A stretch of DNA of 64,000 nucleotides from Jeotgalicoccus coquinae (GTDB lineage Bacteria > Bacillota > Bacilli > Staphylococcales > Salinicoccaceae), in NCBI RefSeq assembly GCF_014207425.1, contig NZ_JACHFF010000001.1, positions 620,001-684,000 on the forward strand, in the 5' to 3' direction. The notes below the pieces were generated by a model that worked only from the letters and a program-made list of their open reading frames with translations, was not told where the DNA came from and ran no database searches. Positions 18,421 through 26,836 of the stretch are shown in pieces. Both the position numbers and the translations under genes were made by a program. Every line of letters begins with the position of its first letter. Position 1 is the stretch's first letter.

Positions 18421-18684
18421 ATGGTTGTATGTCAAAACTGCGGTGAAGAAGTACTGGAGGGCACAAGGGTGTGTCCAACCTGCGGGGAGTTTATCCGAGA
18501 AGATGAGAATTATACTGATACTAACGGACTGATTCAGGAACGAGCACCGGAAGAGGAGTTCTTAAATGGTCCTGGTAAGGATGATAAGATGGAAGATATG
18601 CCGGAAGAGAATTATCCGGAAGATGAGCTGAATAAACAGCAGAAAAAAGAGCGCAGCGACTTTGGACGCACTGATGATAAATAG
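18421..18684 (+). CDS. small zinc-ribbon protein (copy 1)
   Basis: 87 residues from the ATG at 18421. An N-terminal zinc ribbon of two CxxC knuckles (CQNC and CPTC) is followed by an acidic, probably disordered tail that ends in RSDFGRTDD. No membrane segment. It is a tandem paralogue of the next gene, sharing the ribbon and the C-terminal (R)xxFG(R/K) motif. Function unknown. Confidence 0.75.
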   Translation: MVVCQNCGEEVLEGTRVCPTCGEFIREDENYTDTNGLIQERAPEEEFLNGPGKDDKMEDMPEENYPEDELNKQQKKERSDFGRTDDK

Positions 18685-18690
18685 TAATGA

Positions 18691-18722
18691 AAACTTCCCT
18701 ATATAATCTGGGAAGTTTTTTT
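18691..18722 (+). terminator. intrinsic terminator
   Basis: Stem AACTTCCC/GGGAAGTT followed by a T-run. Confidence 0.85.
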
Positions 18723-18795
18723 ATGAATATTTTGAAACAAACAGGGTATTTAACTGTAAATCAAATTGAGTACATACGAAAGAGAGATGTAAAAT

Positions 18796-19062
18796 ATGAT
18801 GAATTGCCAAAATTGCGGAGAAACAATAGAAGAAAATATTGATATCTGTCCATCATGCGGATCTTTTTTATATGATGATGCAGCAGTTATTGATACGGAA
18901 ATCAGTCTTGCGGATGATATACCAGATAAAGATATTCTAAGTGAAGCAGGAAGCTATGATGAAGCGGTGGATAATCTTCCGGATGACATGTATAACGGTG
19001 ACGCGCTTGAGAAAAGAGAATTAGAATTAGAGCGCCGCAGGTTCGGTAAATCCACTGAATAA
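18796..19062 (+). CDS. small zinc-ribbon protein (copy 2)
   Basis: 88 residues; the ATGs at 18796 and 18799 are both possible. CQNC and CPSC knuckles form the zinc ribbon, then an acidic tail ending in RRRFGKSTE, parallel to the RSDFGRTDD end of the preceding gene. Soluble, function unknown. The conserved last residues suggest a protein-protein contact (inference). Confidence 0.75.
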   Translation: MMNCQNCGETIEENIDICPSCGSFLYDDAAVIDTEISLADDIPDKDILSEAGSYDEAVDNLPDDMYNGDALEKRELELERRRFGKSTE

Positions 19063-19063
19063 G

Positions 19064-19090
19064 AAACTGCCCTTTTTTAAGGGCAGTTTT
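19064..19090. terminator. intrinsic terminator
   Basis: Stem AACTGCCC/GGGCAGTT with a T/A loop; likely terminates the zinc-ribbon gene and faces the flavin-oxidoreductase fragment. Confidence 0.8.
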
Positions 19091-19100
19091 CTAATTATAC

Positions 19101-19313
19101 TTACATCGTTTCAGTTTTCTTAACAGGGAACCAGCCGTCAATTTCCATAATCAGTTTCCACAGCGGTGAAGGGACTGAAGCACTGAGCTGGTCGTGTTCA
19201 GTGAAGTATCTTTTAATTTTCTGGTCTTCTTCTTGTTCTGCTTTCTCTACCCAGTGGGGGTCGACGACAAGTGCACGGCCGACAGCAACGAAGTCTGTGT
19301 TACCTTTGTCCAT
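19101..19313 (-). pseudogene. C-terminal fragment of an NADH-dependent flavin oxidoreductase (old yellow enzyme family)
   Basis: About 70 codons. The start MDKGNTDFVAVGRALVVDPHW matches the phosphate-binding end of the OYE barrel (DFVAxGRALxxDPxW), followed by the usual C-terminal helix. The rest of the ~370-residue enzyme is missing: the sequence upstream on this strand breaks off into the small membrane ORF at 19341. A deletion remnant, not a functional gene. Confidence 0.75.
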
Positions 19314-19340
19314 TTAAATATAAGAAAGGAAGATAAAGAA

Positions 19341-19469
19341 ATGAGTGAAAGTTTAAATCTGCTGATGCTTAATAACACAACTGCACCAGGTATTAACTGG
19401 ATTATGGTCATTGCAGGTATATTACTGCTTGGTTTAAGCCTGATTATGTTTTTTAAACTGAGAAAATGA
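19341..19469 (+). CDS. small single-pass membrane protein
   Basis: 42 residues, ATG preceded by AGAAAGGAAG. The sequence is a short polar N-terminus, one strong transmembrane segment (WIMVIAGILLLGLSLIMFF) and a positive KLRK end, giving an N-out/C-in orientation. It resembles a sorting-signal tail without LPXTG. Function unknown. It begins at the break point of the flavin-oxidoreductase fragment, so it may be chance, but the ribosome site supports it. Confidence 0.5.
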   Translation: MSESLNLLMLNNTTAPGINWIMVIAGILLLGLSLIMFFKLRK

Positions 19470-19520
19470 TTAATAATATAGATAAATATATACTGAATTT
19501 TACATATTCATTTAAATTTT

Positions 19521-19552
19521 AGAACGTGCATATTCTATATGTACGTTCTTTT
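19521..19552 (+). terminator. hairpin, probable terminator
   Basis: A ~13-bp stem (AGAACGTGCATAT with ATATGTACGTTCT) with T-rich 3' flank, 50 bases after the small membrane ORF. Confidence 0.7.
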
Positions 19553-19645
19553 AATTTGGTTAATAATAATAATTTTTATAATAAGTTATTGTTATAAGTC
19601 CAATGATTGTTATAATTAATGTAATAAGGAAATGGAGGAAAAATT

Positions 19646-20413
19646 ATGAAGTGTCCAAATTGTCATGCACCGATTTTTGAAAATGACCGTTTTTGCGGCG
19701 AGTGCGGTACAGATGTTTCAGCGGTAACGATGCAGCCGGCAGACACGGCCGAAAAACAAGTCCACACGAATACAGTCGGGCAGAGTCAGCCTAAAAAGAG
19801 CAGTAACGCCGGTTCATTCTTTACTACAGTTTTAACTTTTTTGAAAAATTCGTTTCTTAAGCCCGGATCAATGATCGGCAGCGGTAAAATTTATGCCCCT
19901 CAGGTCACCTCAGCGACAGTCGGTATGGCAGCATTAATCGTCAGTCTGCTGTTCTTTATTATGAGCCGTTCATTTGCAGGACCGTATACGGAAATACCGA
20001 TTTCTTTTTTAATCAGTGTGTTCTTTACTTTAGCGGTGATCATTGCGATTTTCTTCGGTATTACAATGCTGATGAATGTTCTGCTTTTAAAAACCAAAAT
20101 CAGCTGGCAGCAGATACTTCATGATTTCTCTGTATCGACGACGGTAGTTTTAGGTCTGTACACAATTGCGATTCTCTTTTCCGCAATTACGCTTGTGGAA
20201 ATCGGTGTTCTATTCTGGGTGATAGGATCGCTTTTATTTATTACTGCACCGATTTACATATTCCTGAGATATGCAGGCAATAATAAAGTGAAGTTCGACA
20301 GCTATTATTCTCTCGTGATTTACTTTTTAATCAATGCGATCGTCTATTATATTATAGTCCGCATCGCAGTGGCACAGTCACTGAGCGAACTTGAAAGTCT
20401 ATTTATGATGTAA
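19646..20413 (+). CDS. zinc-ribbon multi-pass membrane protein
   Basis: 255 residues, ATG with GGAGG upstream. The N-terminal zinc ribbon (CPNC ... CGEC, residues 3-23) is followed by a linker and about five or six transmembrane segments from residue ~90 (VGMAALIVSLLFFI, FFTLAVIIAIFFGITML, VVLGLYTIAILFSAI, VIGSLLFITAPIYIFL, LVIYFLINAIVYYIIV). The architecture resembles Yip1-like membrane proteins with a ribbon. It probably forms an operon with the TcaA-like gene 14 bases downstream. A partner or regulator at the membrane is likely. Confidence 0.75.
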   Translation: MKCPNCHAPIFENDRFCGECGTDVSAVTMQPADTAEKQVHTNTVGQSQPKKSSNAGSFFTTVLTFLKNSFLKPGSMIGSGKIYAPQVTSATVGMAALIVSLLFFIMSRSFAGPYTEIPISFLISVFFTLAVIIAIFFGITMLMNVLLLKTKISWQQILHDFSVSTTVVLGLYTIAILFSAITLVEIGVLFWVIGSLLFITAPIYIFLRYAGNNKVKFDSYYSLVIYFLINAIVYYIIVRIAVAQSLSELESLFMM

Positions 20414-20427
20414 TTTAGGAGGCGCCT

Positions 20428-21930
20428 ATGAAATTTTGTAAAAATTGCGGTCACGAGTTGCGTGACGAAGCTAAGGTATGTACGAATTGCGGTGCAGCAG
20501 TGATGGCCGGTGCGGCAGATAATAAGAAAGAGCCTGCATATGTCACACCGGAAACACCAAGTGAGGCTCCGCGTGAACCGATGGACCCGAAAAAGAAGAA
20601 AAAAATTATTATACTCGTCAGTACAATTGCAGTCATTATTATCGCTCTGTTCATTGCATATAAGGTGCTTGAAAACATGGCTTCACCTGATGCTGCACTC
20701 GATAATATCAGTGAAGCTGTCATAAATGAAGATGCCGGGGCATTTCAAAATGCTGTAACGACAGATATATCTGAAGAAGAGGCGCTTGCTTATTTTTCAT
20801 ATGTGGATACCGAGCTTGGAATGTCTAAGTATCAGGATATGATTAATGAACAGAAAATATATCTGGCTGATGGTATTGCAGGCAATGAAATACACGACGG
20901 CGCGCACACGCTGCTGTCGATTAAGCAGAATGGTTCCAAATATTTATTCTTTGATGATTATCAGTTTGTGATTCCAAAATCTAATGTATATGTGGAAGAA
21001 ACAGGCGGACTGGATACTTTTGAATATGAATTTGCAGGAGAAACTGCTGTCTGGACTACGAGCGACAGCAAATTTAACGAACTGATTCCGGGTAACTATA
21101 ATTTTGAAGGTACCGGAATTATTAATGAATCAGAAGAATACGAGGCATCAGTTCAAGTCAGCTTTGCAGATTATTACGACAGAGTAGAGGGCATGCTGCA
21201 GGCGGATCTTTATAATGTGGAACTGGTTGTCCCTGTACTTTCTTATTACGGCATGGATATTGACAGCGAAGATATTTCATTGACGCTGAACGGTGAAGCA
21301 GTTGCTGAAGATAAAGAACTTGACTCCTATCCGAAAATCGGGCCTTTTAAATACGACGAGGAATACATGATGGAAGGCTCTCTTGCATACGCTGGTGAGA
21401 CATTTGAAATGGACAGTGTCACATTGAATATAAATGCTGACAGTGATGAACTTTATTCAGATTATGAAGAGTCGATTCCTTACTATACGCTTGAAGTGAA
21501 GTTTGATGAAGAAGCGCTCTATGATCAGCAGGAAAAAGCATCAGAGCAGGAAAAGATTGAAGAGAACCGGGAGTCATTTGAAGAAGACATGGAAGCGAAT
21601 GCTGAAAACCTGGTCAGAGATTATTTAAATGCTCTGGAATTTATGTACATGTTTGATGATATTGGTGAGGTGGAACCCTTTATTGCTGAAGGTTCTGATG
21701 TACTGGATATTCTTCAGGGCAATATGGATAATGATTCATTCGGCAATATGGATATCCAGCGTGTATCATTCAGCAATTACAGTAAAGATGGCAATGACAT
21801 CGTGATTGATGCTGAAACGCGCCGAATGCATGATGATATTGATGATCCGGTGACTTACTCAACACGTTACACTATCCAATACAATCCAGAGACACTTGAA
21901 CTGAAAATTACTAATTTCAATGATTTATAA
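20428..21930 (+). CDS. TcaA-like zinc-ribbon membrane protein
   Basis: 500 residues, ATG with AGGAGG upstream. A zinc ribbon (CKNC ... CTNC, residues 4-24), a basic linker KKKKK, one transmembrane segment (IIILVSTIAVIIIALFIAY), then a long extracellular part: repeated beta domains and a C-terminal NTF2-like domain (about residues 385-500). This is the layout of staphylococcal TcaA and Bacillus YvbJ, linked to cell-wall stress and glycopeptide response; TcaA of S. aureus is somewhat shorter. The ribbon lies in the cytoplasm and the domains outside. Ends at a strong terminator. Confidence 0.8.
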   Translation: MKFCKNCGHELRDEAKVCTNCGAAVMAGAADNKKEPAYVTPETPSEAPREPMDPKKKKKIIILVSTIAVIIIALFIAYKVLENMASPDAALDNISEAVINEDAGAFQNAVTTDISEEEALAYFSYVDTELGMSKYQDMINEQKIYLADGIAGNEIHDGAHTLLSIKQNGSKYLFFDDYQFVIPKSNVYVEETGGLDTFEYEFAGETAVWTTSDSKFNELIPGNYNFEGTGIINESEEYEASVQVSFADYYDRVEGMLQADLYNVELVVPVLSYYGMDIDSEDISLTLNGEAVAEDKELDSYPKIGPFKYDEEYMMEGSLAYAGETFEMDSVTLNINADSDELYSDYEESIPYYTLEVKFDEEALYDQQEKASEQEKIEENRESFEEDMEANAENLVRDYLNALEFMYMFDDIGEVEPFIAEGSDVLDILQGNMDNDSFGNMDIQRVSFSNYSKDGNDIVIDAETRRMHDDIDDPVTYSTRYTIQYNPETLELKITNFNDL

Positions 21931-21933
21931 TTC

Positions 21934-21975
21934 AAAACACTTGCGGAGAGCGTCTGATCTCCACAGGTGTTTTTT
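21934..21975 (+). terminator. intrinsic terminator
   Basis: Imperfect stem AAAACACTTG-GGAGA with TCTCC-CAGGTGTTTT, followed by T-run. Confidence 0.85.
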
Positions 21976-22168
21976 ATTTAACTTGAGTGACAATAGAATC
22001 AGAATGAATAAATCATTTTACAAGCAGATAATTTTATAAACTTTTTAAACAAATATAAAAATCTATGGTTCAGCTTTGTAATATTTACGTTAAGAACAAA
22101 CGGATGTTTTTAACTAATGTATTATCCGCGTTATAATGAAGGTAACTACAGTGAATGGAGAGAGTTTA

Positions 22169-22879
22169 ATGATAGATATTCATAATCACTTATTAATAAA
22201 TGTGGACGATGGTCCTAAGTCATCTGAAGAAACATTGAATTTACTCAACCAGGCAGTTGAGCAGGGGATATCGGATATTATTGTCACTCCGCACCATCAC
22301 AGCGGATCGTACCTCACACCGGCTGATGTTGTAAAACAGAAGCTTCATGAAGTTGAAAGCATTATTAAAGATAACAATATACCGGTTAATGTGCATCCCG
22401 GACAGGAGATTCGAATTAACGATGTGTTAATTGACGAACTCCGAAGCGGGGAGTCACTGACGCTTGCCGGCAGTAATTACATTCTTGTAGAGTTTTCATT
22501 TACTGAGCTGCGTGAAGATGTCGATGAAGTCTTTACGGCACTGCGTGAACTTGGTCTGACACCGATTATTGCGCACCCGGAACGTTGCCGCCCGCTCGTC
22601 CAGAATGAGCAGATTCTTGCGCGTTTAATTAAAGACGGTGCGCTGGCACAGGTGACCGCTGCGTCCGTATGCGGGGAGTTCGGCAGTGATCTGCAGGCGA
22701 ATTCACTTGATTTAATAGAAAAAGGGCTGATTCACATAGTGGCAAGTGATGCTCACCATGCAGAATACCGCCCGTTTATGTCTAAAGAAGCTTTTGAAAT
22801 TATTGAGAACGAACTCGGCAGCTCTTATGTTGAAAAAATGAAACAGACTGCCAAAAACGTACTGGATAATAAACAGTAA
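22169..22879 (+). CDS. CpsB/CapC/YwqE-family tyrosine-protein phosphatase (PHP domain)
   Basis: 236 residues from the ATG at 22169 (GGAGAG upstream); an in-frame ATG at 22136 has no ribosome site. Metal-binding PHP motifs: MIDIHNHLL at the start, TPHHHSG, GQEIRI, IIAHPERC and VASDAHH. The family is a manganese-dependent phosphotyrosine phosphatase controlling capsule and exopolysaccharide kinases. No capsule kinase gene is adjacent; the partner must lie elsewhere. The gene abuts the convergent PPOX gene with no space. Confidence 0.85.
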   Translation: MIDIHNHLLINVDDGPKSSEETLNLLNQAVEQGISDIIVTPHHHSGSYLTPADVVKQKLHEVESIIKDNNIPVNVHPGQEIRINDVLIDELRSGESLTLAGSNYILVEFSFTELREDVDEVFTALRELGLTPIIAHPERCRPLVQNEQILARLIKDGALAQVTAASVCGEFGSDLQANSLDLIEKGLIHIVASDAHHAEYRPFMSKEAFEIIENELGSSYVEKMKQTAKNVLDNKQ

Positions 22880-23458
22880 TTACTGTCGTTCTTTATTGCT
22901 CTGTTTGACTTTGAAATAGTCTCCACCTTTTTTAGCTGTATCATCGGTACCCCAATCTCTCAGGTTTTTAGTATCGACGAGATGGGGGATATGTTTGGAA
23001 CAGTGAATATACGCTTCATGTACTGTGACGACCACCCAGCGTTCCGCACGTTCATCTTTAACGCCCGGTGCAAGTTCATGTATAGCGTCAGTATCAATAA
23101 TTTCGGCAGCACCGTTTATATGAAGACCGATCTGGTCATTAAAGAAATCAATCATTAAGAGACCTATATGCGGGTTTTCGATTATGTTACCAAGAGATGC
23201 CATCACGCCGTTGCCGCGGTATTCCGGATACATTACACGGGTTTCATCAATCACGTGTATAAAACCCTGTTCTCCGGCCTTAAATGATGAATCACAATTG
23301 CCGTTTTTATCACTTGTTGCGATAAATAACATTGTCTGTTCTTTAATAAACTGCCGCATTTCACCGTTTAAATAATCGATCATCTGATTATTGTAAAAAG
23401 CATCTGCACGGCGTTCTGTATTATGCTTTTTTTGTAAATCACGTTCAGCCTGTGACAT
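22880..23458 (-). CDS. pyridoxamine 5'-phosphate oxidase-family (PPOX) flavoprotein
   Basis: 192 residues, ATG with AAGGAGTG upstream. Split beta-barrel pattern: TMLFIATSDKNGNCDSSFKAG, MASLGNIIENPHIGLLMIDF and GLHINGAAEII. Such proteins bind FMN or F420-like cofactors; close relatives are of unknown substrate. The stop codons of this gene and the CapC-like gene touch end to end, so there is no separate terminator. Confidence 0.8.
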   Translation of the reverse strand: MSQAERDLQKKHNTERRADAFYNNQMIDYLNGEMRQFIKEQTMLFIATSDKNGNCDSSFKAGEQGFIHVIDETRVMYPEYRGNGVMASLGNIIENPHIGLLMIDFFNDQIGLHINGAAEIIDTDAIHELAPGVKDERAERWVVVTVHEAYIHCSKHIPHLVDTKNLRDWGTDDTAKKGGDYFKVKQSNKERQ

Positions 23459-23537
23459 ATTATCACTCCTTAACAGTTTTATTTTACCATTATTAAGATT
23501 TTAAAAATGGGGTATAGTTTACAAAGAGGTGAAGGAA

Positions 23538-23735
23538 ATGAAACAAATTATTACGGTGCATTTTATCGGCGGATCGACGATGGAAGTCAACAAGACAGAA
23601 GCAGTAGATGAACTGATCCGGCTGATTAACAGCAAGTTTGAAGCCAACCATTTTGTGAAACTTCCGAATCGAAGCGGCGGCGAGGCCTATATTAATTTAA
23701 GTCTGATAACGTCGATTGAAGTGCGTTCGATATAA
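23538..23735 (+). CDS. small conserved hypothetical protein
   Basis: 65 residues from the ATG at 23538 with AGAGGTGAAGG upstream; an in-frame GTG at 23529 overlaps the ribosome site. Short strand-helix-strand protein (KQIITVHFIGG ... ELIRLINSKFE ... YINLSLITSIEV). The last part resembles small proteins with a sheet-binding loop, but I cannot name a family. Divergent from the PPOX gene and followed by a terminator. Confidence 0.7.
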   Translation: MKQIITVHFIGGSTMEVNKTEAVDELIRLINSKFEANHFVKLPNRSGGEAYINLSLITSIEVRSI

Positions 23736-23770
23736 AAAATACCAGCCGCGTTAATGCGGCTGGTATTTTT
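23736..23770. terminator. bidirectional intrinsic terminator
   Basis: Stem ATACCAGCCGC/GCGGCTGGTAT flanked by A-run and T-run; serves the convergent gene pair 23538 and 23796. Confidence 0.9.
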
Positions 23771-23795
23771 GTTCTTCAATTATATAGATTACATA

Positions 23796-25019
23796 TTAAA
23801 GTTCGTGTTCATCATAATAGTTTGACATTGCTTCAAGTCCAGCAGCAGGATCGATATTTTCTGCACCCTTCGACTGGAGGAATACTCCAAACGCTGTAAT
23901 GAAGTTTAAGAGATTCTGTTTTTCTGCAACGTAGCCCATCGTACCGATACGCCAGATTTGTCCGGCGACTGATCCGAATGTACCGGCAATTTCAATACCG
24001 AAACGTGAAAGCAATTCAGTACGGAACTCCGCATCATTTATACCGTCCGGAATTTTAACGCAGACAACCATCTGCATTTCATGATTTTCGTCTCCAAAAA
24101 TCTCAAGTCCTAATGCTGTAACTGCTTTTTTCATCGCCTCATGGTGATAGCTGTGACGGCGTGCGCGCTGTTCAACACCTTCATCGATTGCCAGTTTAAG
24201 TCCTTCATACAGCCCGTACACGTTAACAGTCGCTTCTGTATGGTGATTCAGACGGCGTTCACCCCAGTAATCCTGAAGCTGTGTCAGGTCGAGATAGTTG
24301 CTCGTAATGAAATGAGATGTCGCTTTGTCATCTGATGTACGTATTCCTTTTTCAACTCGTTTACGTTTATTGATTGCTTCACTGAAACGTTCATTAAATG
24401 TAATAGGGGTAATGCCCGATGGTACTGACAGACATTTTTGAGCACCGCCGATAACAGCATCCAGTGCCCACTCATCAACAGGGATGTCCTGTCCCAAATA
24501 TGTAGCGACTGCATCAACTACTGTATATACACCGCGTTCTTTCGCTGCATGTCCGATTTTATCAATTGGCTGCAGACGTCCTGAAGACGTTTCCCCGTGA
24601 ATAATTGCGAGTACTTTAGGTTCGATTTCGTCCAGTTTTTGTATAATGTCTTCCTGCGGGATTACTTCACCCATCGGTGCTTCAATTGTATGCACGATAC
24701 CGCCGGCACGTTCAGCGAGTTCAGTAACGAGATAGCCGAATCGTCCGATAATCGGTACGAGTACTTTATCACCCGGTTCAACGATACTGGCAATAACAGC
24801 TTCAATTCCTGCACGGCTCGTTCCGTCGACAGGGAATGACCATTTATTTTTGGTTTTAAATGATGCACGGATTAACTCCATCGTTTCATTCATTATATCC
24901 GTGAAATCCGGATCAAACTGTCCAAGAATTGAATTGCTCATAGCCTGTGAAACTCTGGGGTCAACTGCGACTGGACCCGGTGTCATTATCAGTCTTCTAT
25001 TTATTTTTAAACTTGCCAT
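23796..25019 (-). CDS. pucG: (S)-ureidoglycine--glyoxylate aminotransferase
   Basis: 407 residues from the ATG at 25019; two earlier in-frame ATGs at 25031/25028 overlap the AGAAGGATGAT site. PLP aminotransferase class V: INRRLIMTPGPVAVDPRV at the start, SRAGIEAVIASI, HGETSSGRLQPID, VVDAVATYLG and the Lys-bearing GAQKCLSVPSGITP. Alanine-glyoxylate aminotransferases look the same; the allantoin genes downstream favour PucG, which transfers the amino group of ureidoglycine to glyoxylate, giving oxalurate and glycine. Divergent from an MFS gene, so 25020-25244 probably carries shared control. Confidence 0.8.
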   Translation of the reverse strand: MASLKINRRLIMTPGPVAVDPRVSQAMSNSILGQFDPDFTDIMNETMELIRASFKTKNKWSFPVDGTSRAGIEAVIASIVEPGDKVLVPIIGRFGYLVTELAERAGGIVHTIEAPMGEVIPQEDIIQKLDEIEPKVLAIIHGETSSGRLQPIDKIGHAAKERGVYTVVDAVATYLGQDIPVDEWALDAVIGGAQKCLSVPSGITPITFNERFSEAINKRKRVEKGIRTSDDKATSHFITSNYLDLTQLQDYWGERRLNHHTEATVNVYGLYEGLKLAIDEGVEQRARRHSYHHEAMKKAVTALGLEIFGDENHEMQMVVCVKIPDGINDAEFRTELLSRFGIEIAGTFGSVAGQIWRIGTMGYVAEKQNLLNFITAFGVFLQSKGAENIDPAAGLEAMSNYYDEHEL

Positions 25020-25244
25020 TATGCGCATCATCCTTCTCTTTTATTTTTTTGTACTATTAATAATATAATTATTCGGATAATTATACAAATATTTTATATA
25101 TACCAATATTCATGCCTATACTTTGTGATATTATGCACAATGTGGAGAAAAATTTTATCTATTATAGATAAAGAATTTGGCATGGTGATGCTGTAAAATA
25201 ATAAGTGAAAATAATACAAAATTAAATTTAAAGGAGACAGAACG

Positions 25245-26483
25245 ATGGACAACAAAAACATTTCCAACAATTACTGGATAAAAATTGTCATTGTCTTTAC
25301 GCTCGGTTGGATTGCAATTTATGCAACGCGTACAATTTTAAACCCGATTATGACAAATATTCAGTCGGAATTCGCCATTAACGCAGCTCAATTAGGTCTG
25401 ATCAGCAGTCTATTCTTCCTCGGTTATACTGCGACTCAAATACCTTCAGGATTTTTAGGAGATAAATTCGGACGTAAAAAAATGATTATTCCGGCATTTA
25501 TCGGATTTGGTATACTGGCAATTATTTCAGGACAGATGGTTACATTCTATATGTTCCTGATGATGTGGTTCCTGACTGGTATGTTCCAGGGGGTATTCTA
25601 CGGACCGCAGTATGGTTTATCATCTGAAGCAATTCCTCAGAAACGCTTAACACTCGGCAGTGCGATTATTAACAGCGGTATGGCAATCGGTATGTCAGCA
25701 GGTTACTGGATTTCAAGTATTACAGTACAGGAAATGGACATGTCATGGAGAACGCCATTCTGGATTATGGGTGTTATCGTAATCGTTATCGGTATTGTGA
25801 TGTGGATTATAGTTAAAGAACACCCGCCGGGCTATAAAGCGCCGGACAGTGCAAACGGTGTTCCGGAGAAACTTAAAGTATCAGAACTGTTTAAAAACAG
25901 AAACCTTATTTTAGCTTTTATTACTATCTTCTGTTCGATTTACGGATTCTTCGTAATTCTTACATGGCTTCCGTACTACCTTGAAACAGCTCGCGGCATC
26001 AGCGGATCAAGCGTTGCATTCGTGTCTTCATTAGTACCATGGGCATCAATCCCAGGTATGCTGTTCTTTGGCTGGCTGTCCGATAAATTAGGAAAACAGC
26101 GTCCTGTTCTTTTAGTGATGGTTCCGCTGGCGTTTATTTCTACAGTATCAATTGTACTTTTTGACCAGATGTGGGTACTTTACGTATCACTGATTGTTTA
26201 TGGTATCGTCGGTAAACTAAGTACAAACCCTGTGCTTATCGCAGTAGTAGCAAACAACGCACCACGCGTCGGACTTGCAACATCATTTGGTATTTATAAC
26301 TTTATCGGAATGTCCGCATCAATCTTAGCACCGTACATTACAGGATTCATTACAGACGTTACAGGAAACCTCGACATGGGCTTCTACCTTGCAGGTGCAC
26401 TGCTTCTGGTAGGTATAGTCGCAGTATTCATGATTGATGAATCAGGTTATAAAAAAGTAGAGCACGTTGAAAAAGTTAAATAA
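25245..26483 (+). CDS. MFS transporter (probable purine-catabolite/anion carrier)
   Basis: 412 residues, ATG with AAGGAG upstream. Twelve transmembrane segments; the MFS motif GFLGDKFGRKK lies between TM2 and TM3 and the second-half counterpart GWLSDKLGKQRP after TM8. It belongs to the same subfamily as the transporter at 28659 (both have RTILxPI near the start and AIINSGxAxGM in TM5). The location next to pucG and allantoin genes suggests uptake of allantoin or a related ureide, or export of oxamate; the sequence alone does not decide. Confidence 0.8.
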   Translation: MDNKNISNNYWIKIVIVFTLGWIAIYATRTILNPIMTNIQSEFAINAAQLGLISSLFFLGYTATQIPSGFLGDKFGRKKMIIPAFIGFGILAIISGQMVTFYMFLMMWFLTGMFQGVFYGPQYGLSSEAIPQKRLTLGSAIINSGMAIGMSAGYWISSITVQEMDMSWRTPFWIMGVIVIVIGIVMWIIVKEHPPGYKAPDSANGVPEKLKVSELFKNRNLILAFITIFCSIYGFFVILTWLPYYLETARGISGSSVAFVSSLVPWASIPGMLFFGWLSDKLGKQRPVLLVMVPLAFISTVSIVLFDQMWVLYVSLIVYGIVGKLSTNPVLIAVVANNAPRVGLATSFGIYNFIGMSASILAPYITGFITDVTGNLDMGFYLAGALLLVGIVAVFMIDESGYKKVEHVEKVK

Positions 26484-26500
26484 TATATAAATTAAGTTGG

Positions 26501-26537
26501 AACACTCCAGAGCTGAAAACAGCTTTGGAGTGTTTTT
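26501..26537 (+). terminator. intrinsic terminator
   Basis: Stem AACACTCCA-AGCT/AGCT-TGGAGTGTT followed by a T-run. Confidence 0.9.
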
Positions 26538-26569
26538 GTTTATGGAAGAGGCGGGGAGCTCTATGTGAC

Positions 26570-26663
26570 GTAATCATAGTGTTTCAACTTGCACGGGATT
26601 TCTATGAGTTAAGTTCATAGAACTTCGAACTCCATGGAACTTCTATGAGGAATGTTCATAGAA
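26570..26663. repeat. palindromic repeat pair, 41-bp period (array A)
   Basis: Two units with arms TTCTATGA and TCATAGAA around a 7-base loop start at 26600 and 26641, exactly 41 bases apart; a degraded relative (CTATG ... CATAG) lies at 26571-26589. It lies between the MFS terminator and the promoter of the next transporter gene. Confidence 0.85.
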
Positions 26664-26716
26664 ATTAGACTAAGTAAATGTATTGAAAATCGGTCTATTG
26701 TCTATAATATTCTTAC

Positions 26717-26730
26717 TATAAGCGCTTACA
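26717..26730. promoter_or_regulatory. cre-like site (CcpA operator)
   Basis: TATAAGCGCTTACA matches the catabolite-response consensus TGTAARCGYTTACA at all but one position. A TATAAT-type -10 hexamer lies just upstream at 26703-26708, so CcpA bound here would cover the transcription start and repress the DASS transporter gene at 26837 when good carbon sources are present. Confidence 0.7.
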
Positions 26731-26836
26731 TACTTAAGTTTATAAGTTAAACTTATGAATAATCATTAAATTTATATAGATTTATCTGAATATTTATGAT
26801 AAATTCATATCATGTTTATTTTAAGGAGGGATTTTT

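Noticed and set aside
24141..24868. ORFs antisense to pucG
   Set aside because: They lie wholly inside a clear enzyme gene and lack ribosome sites or recognisable motifs.
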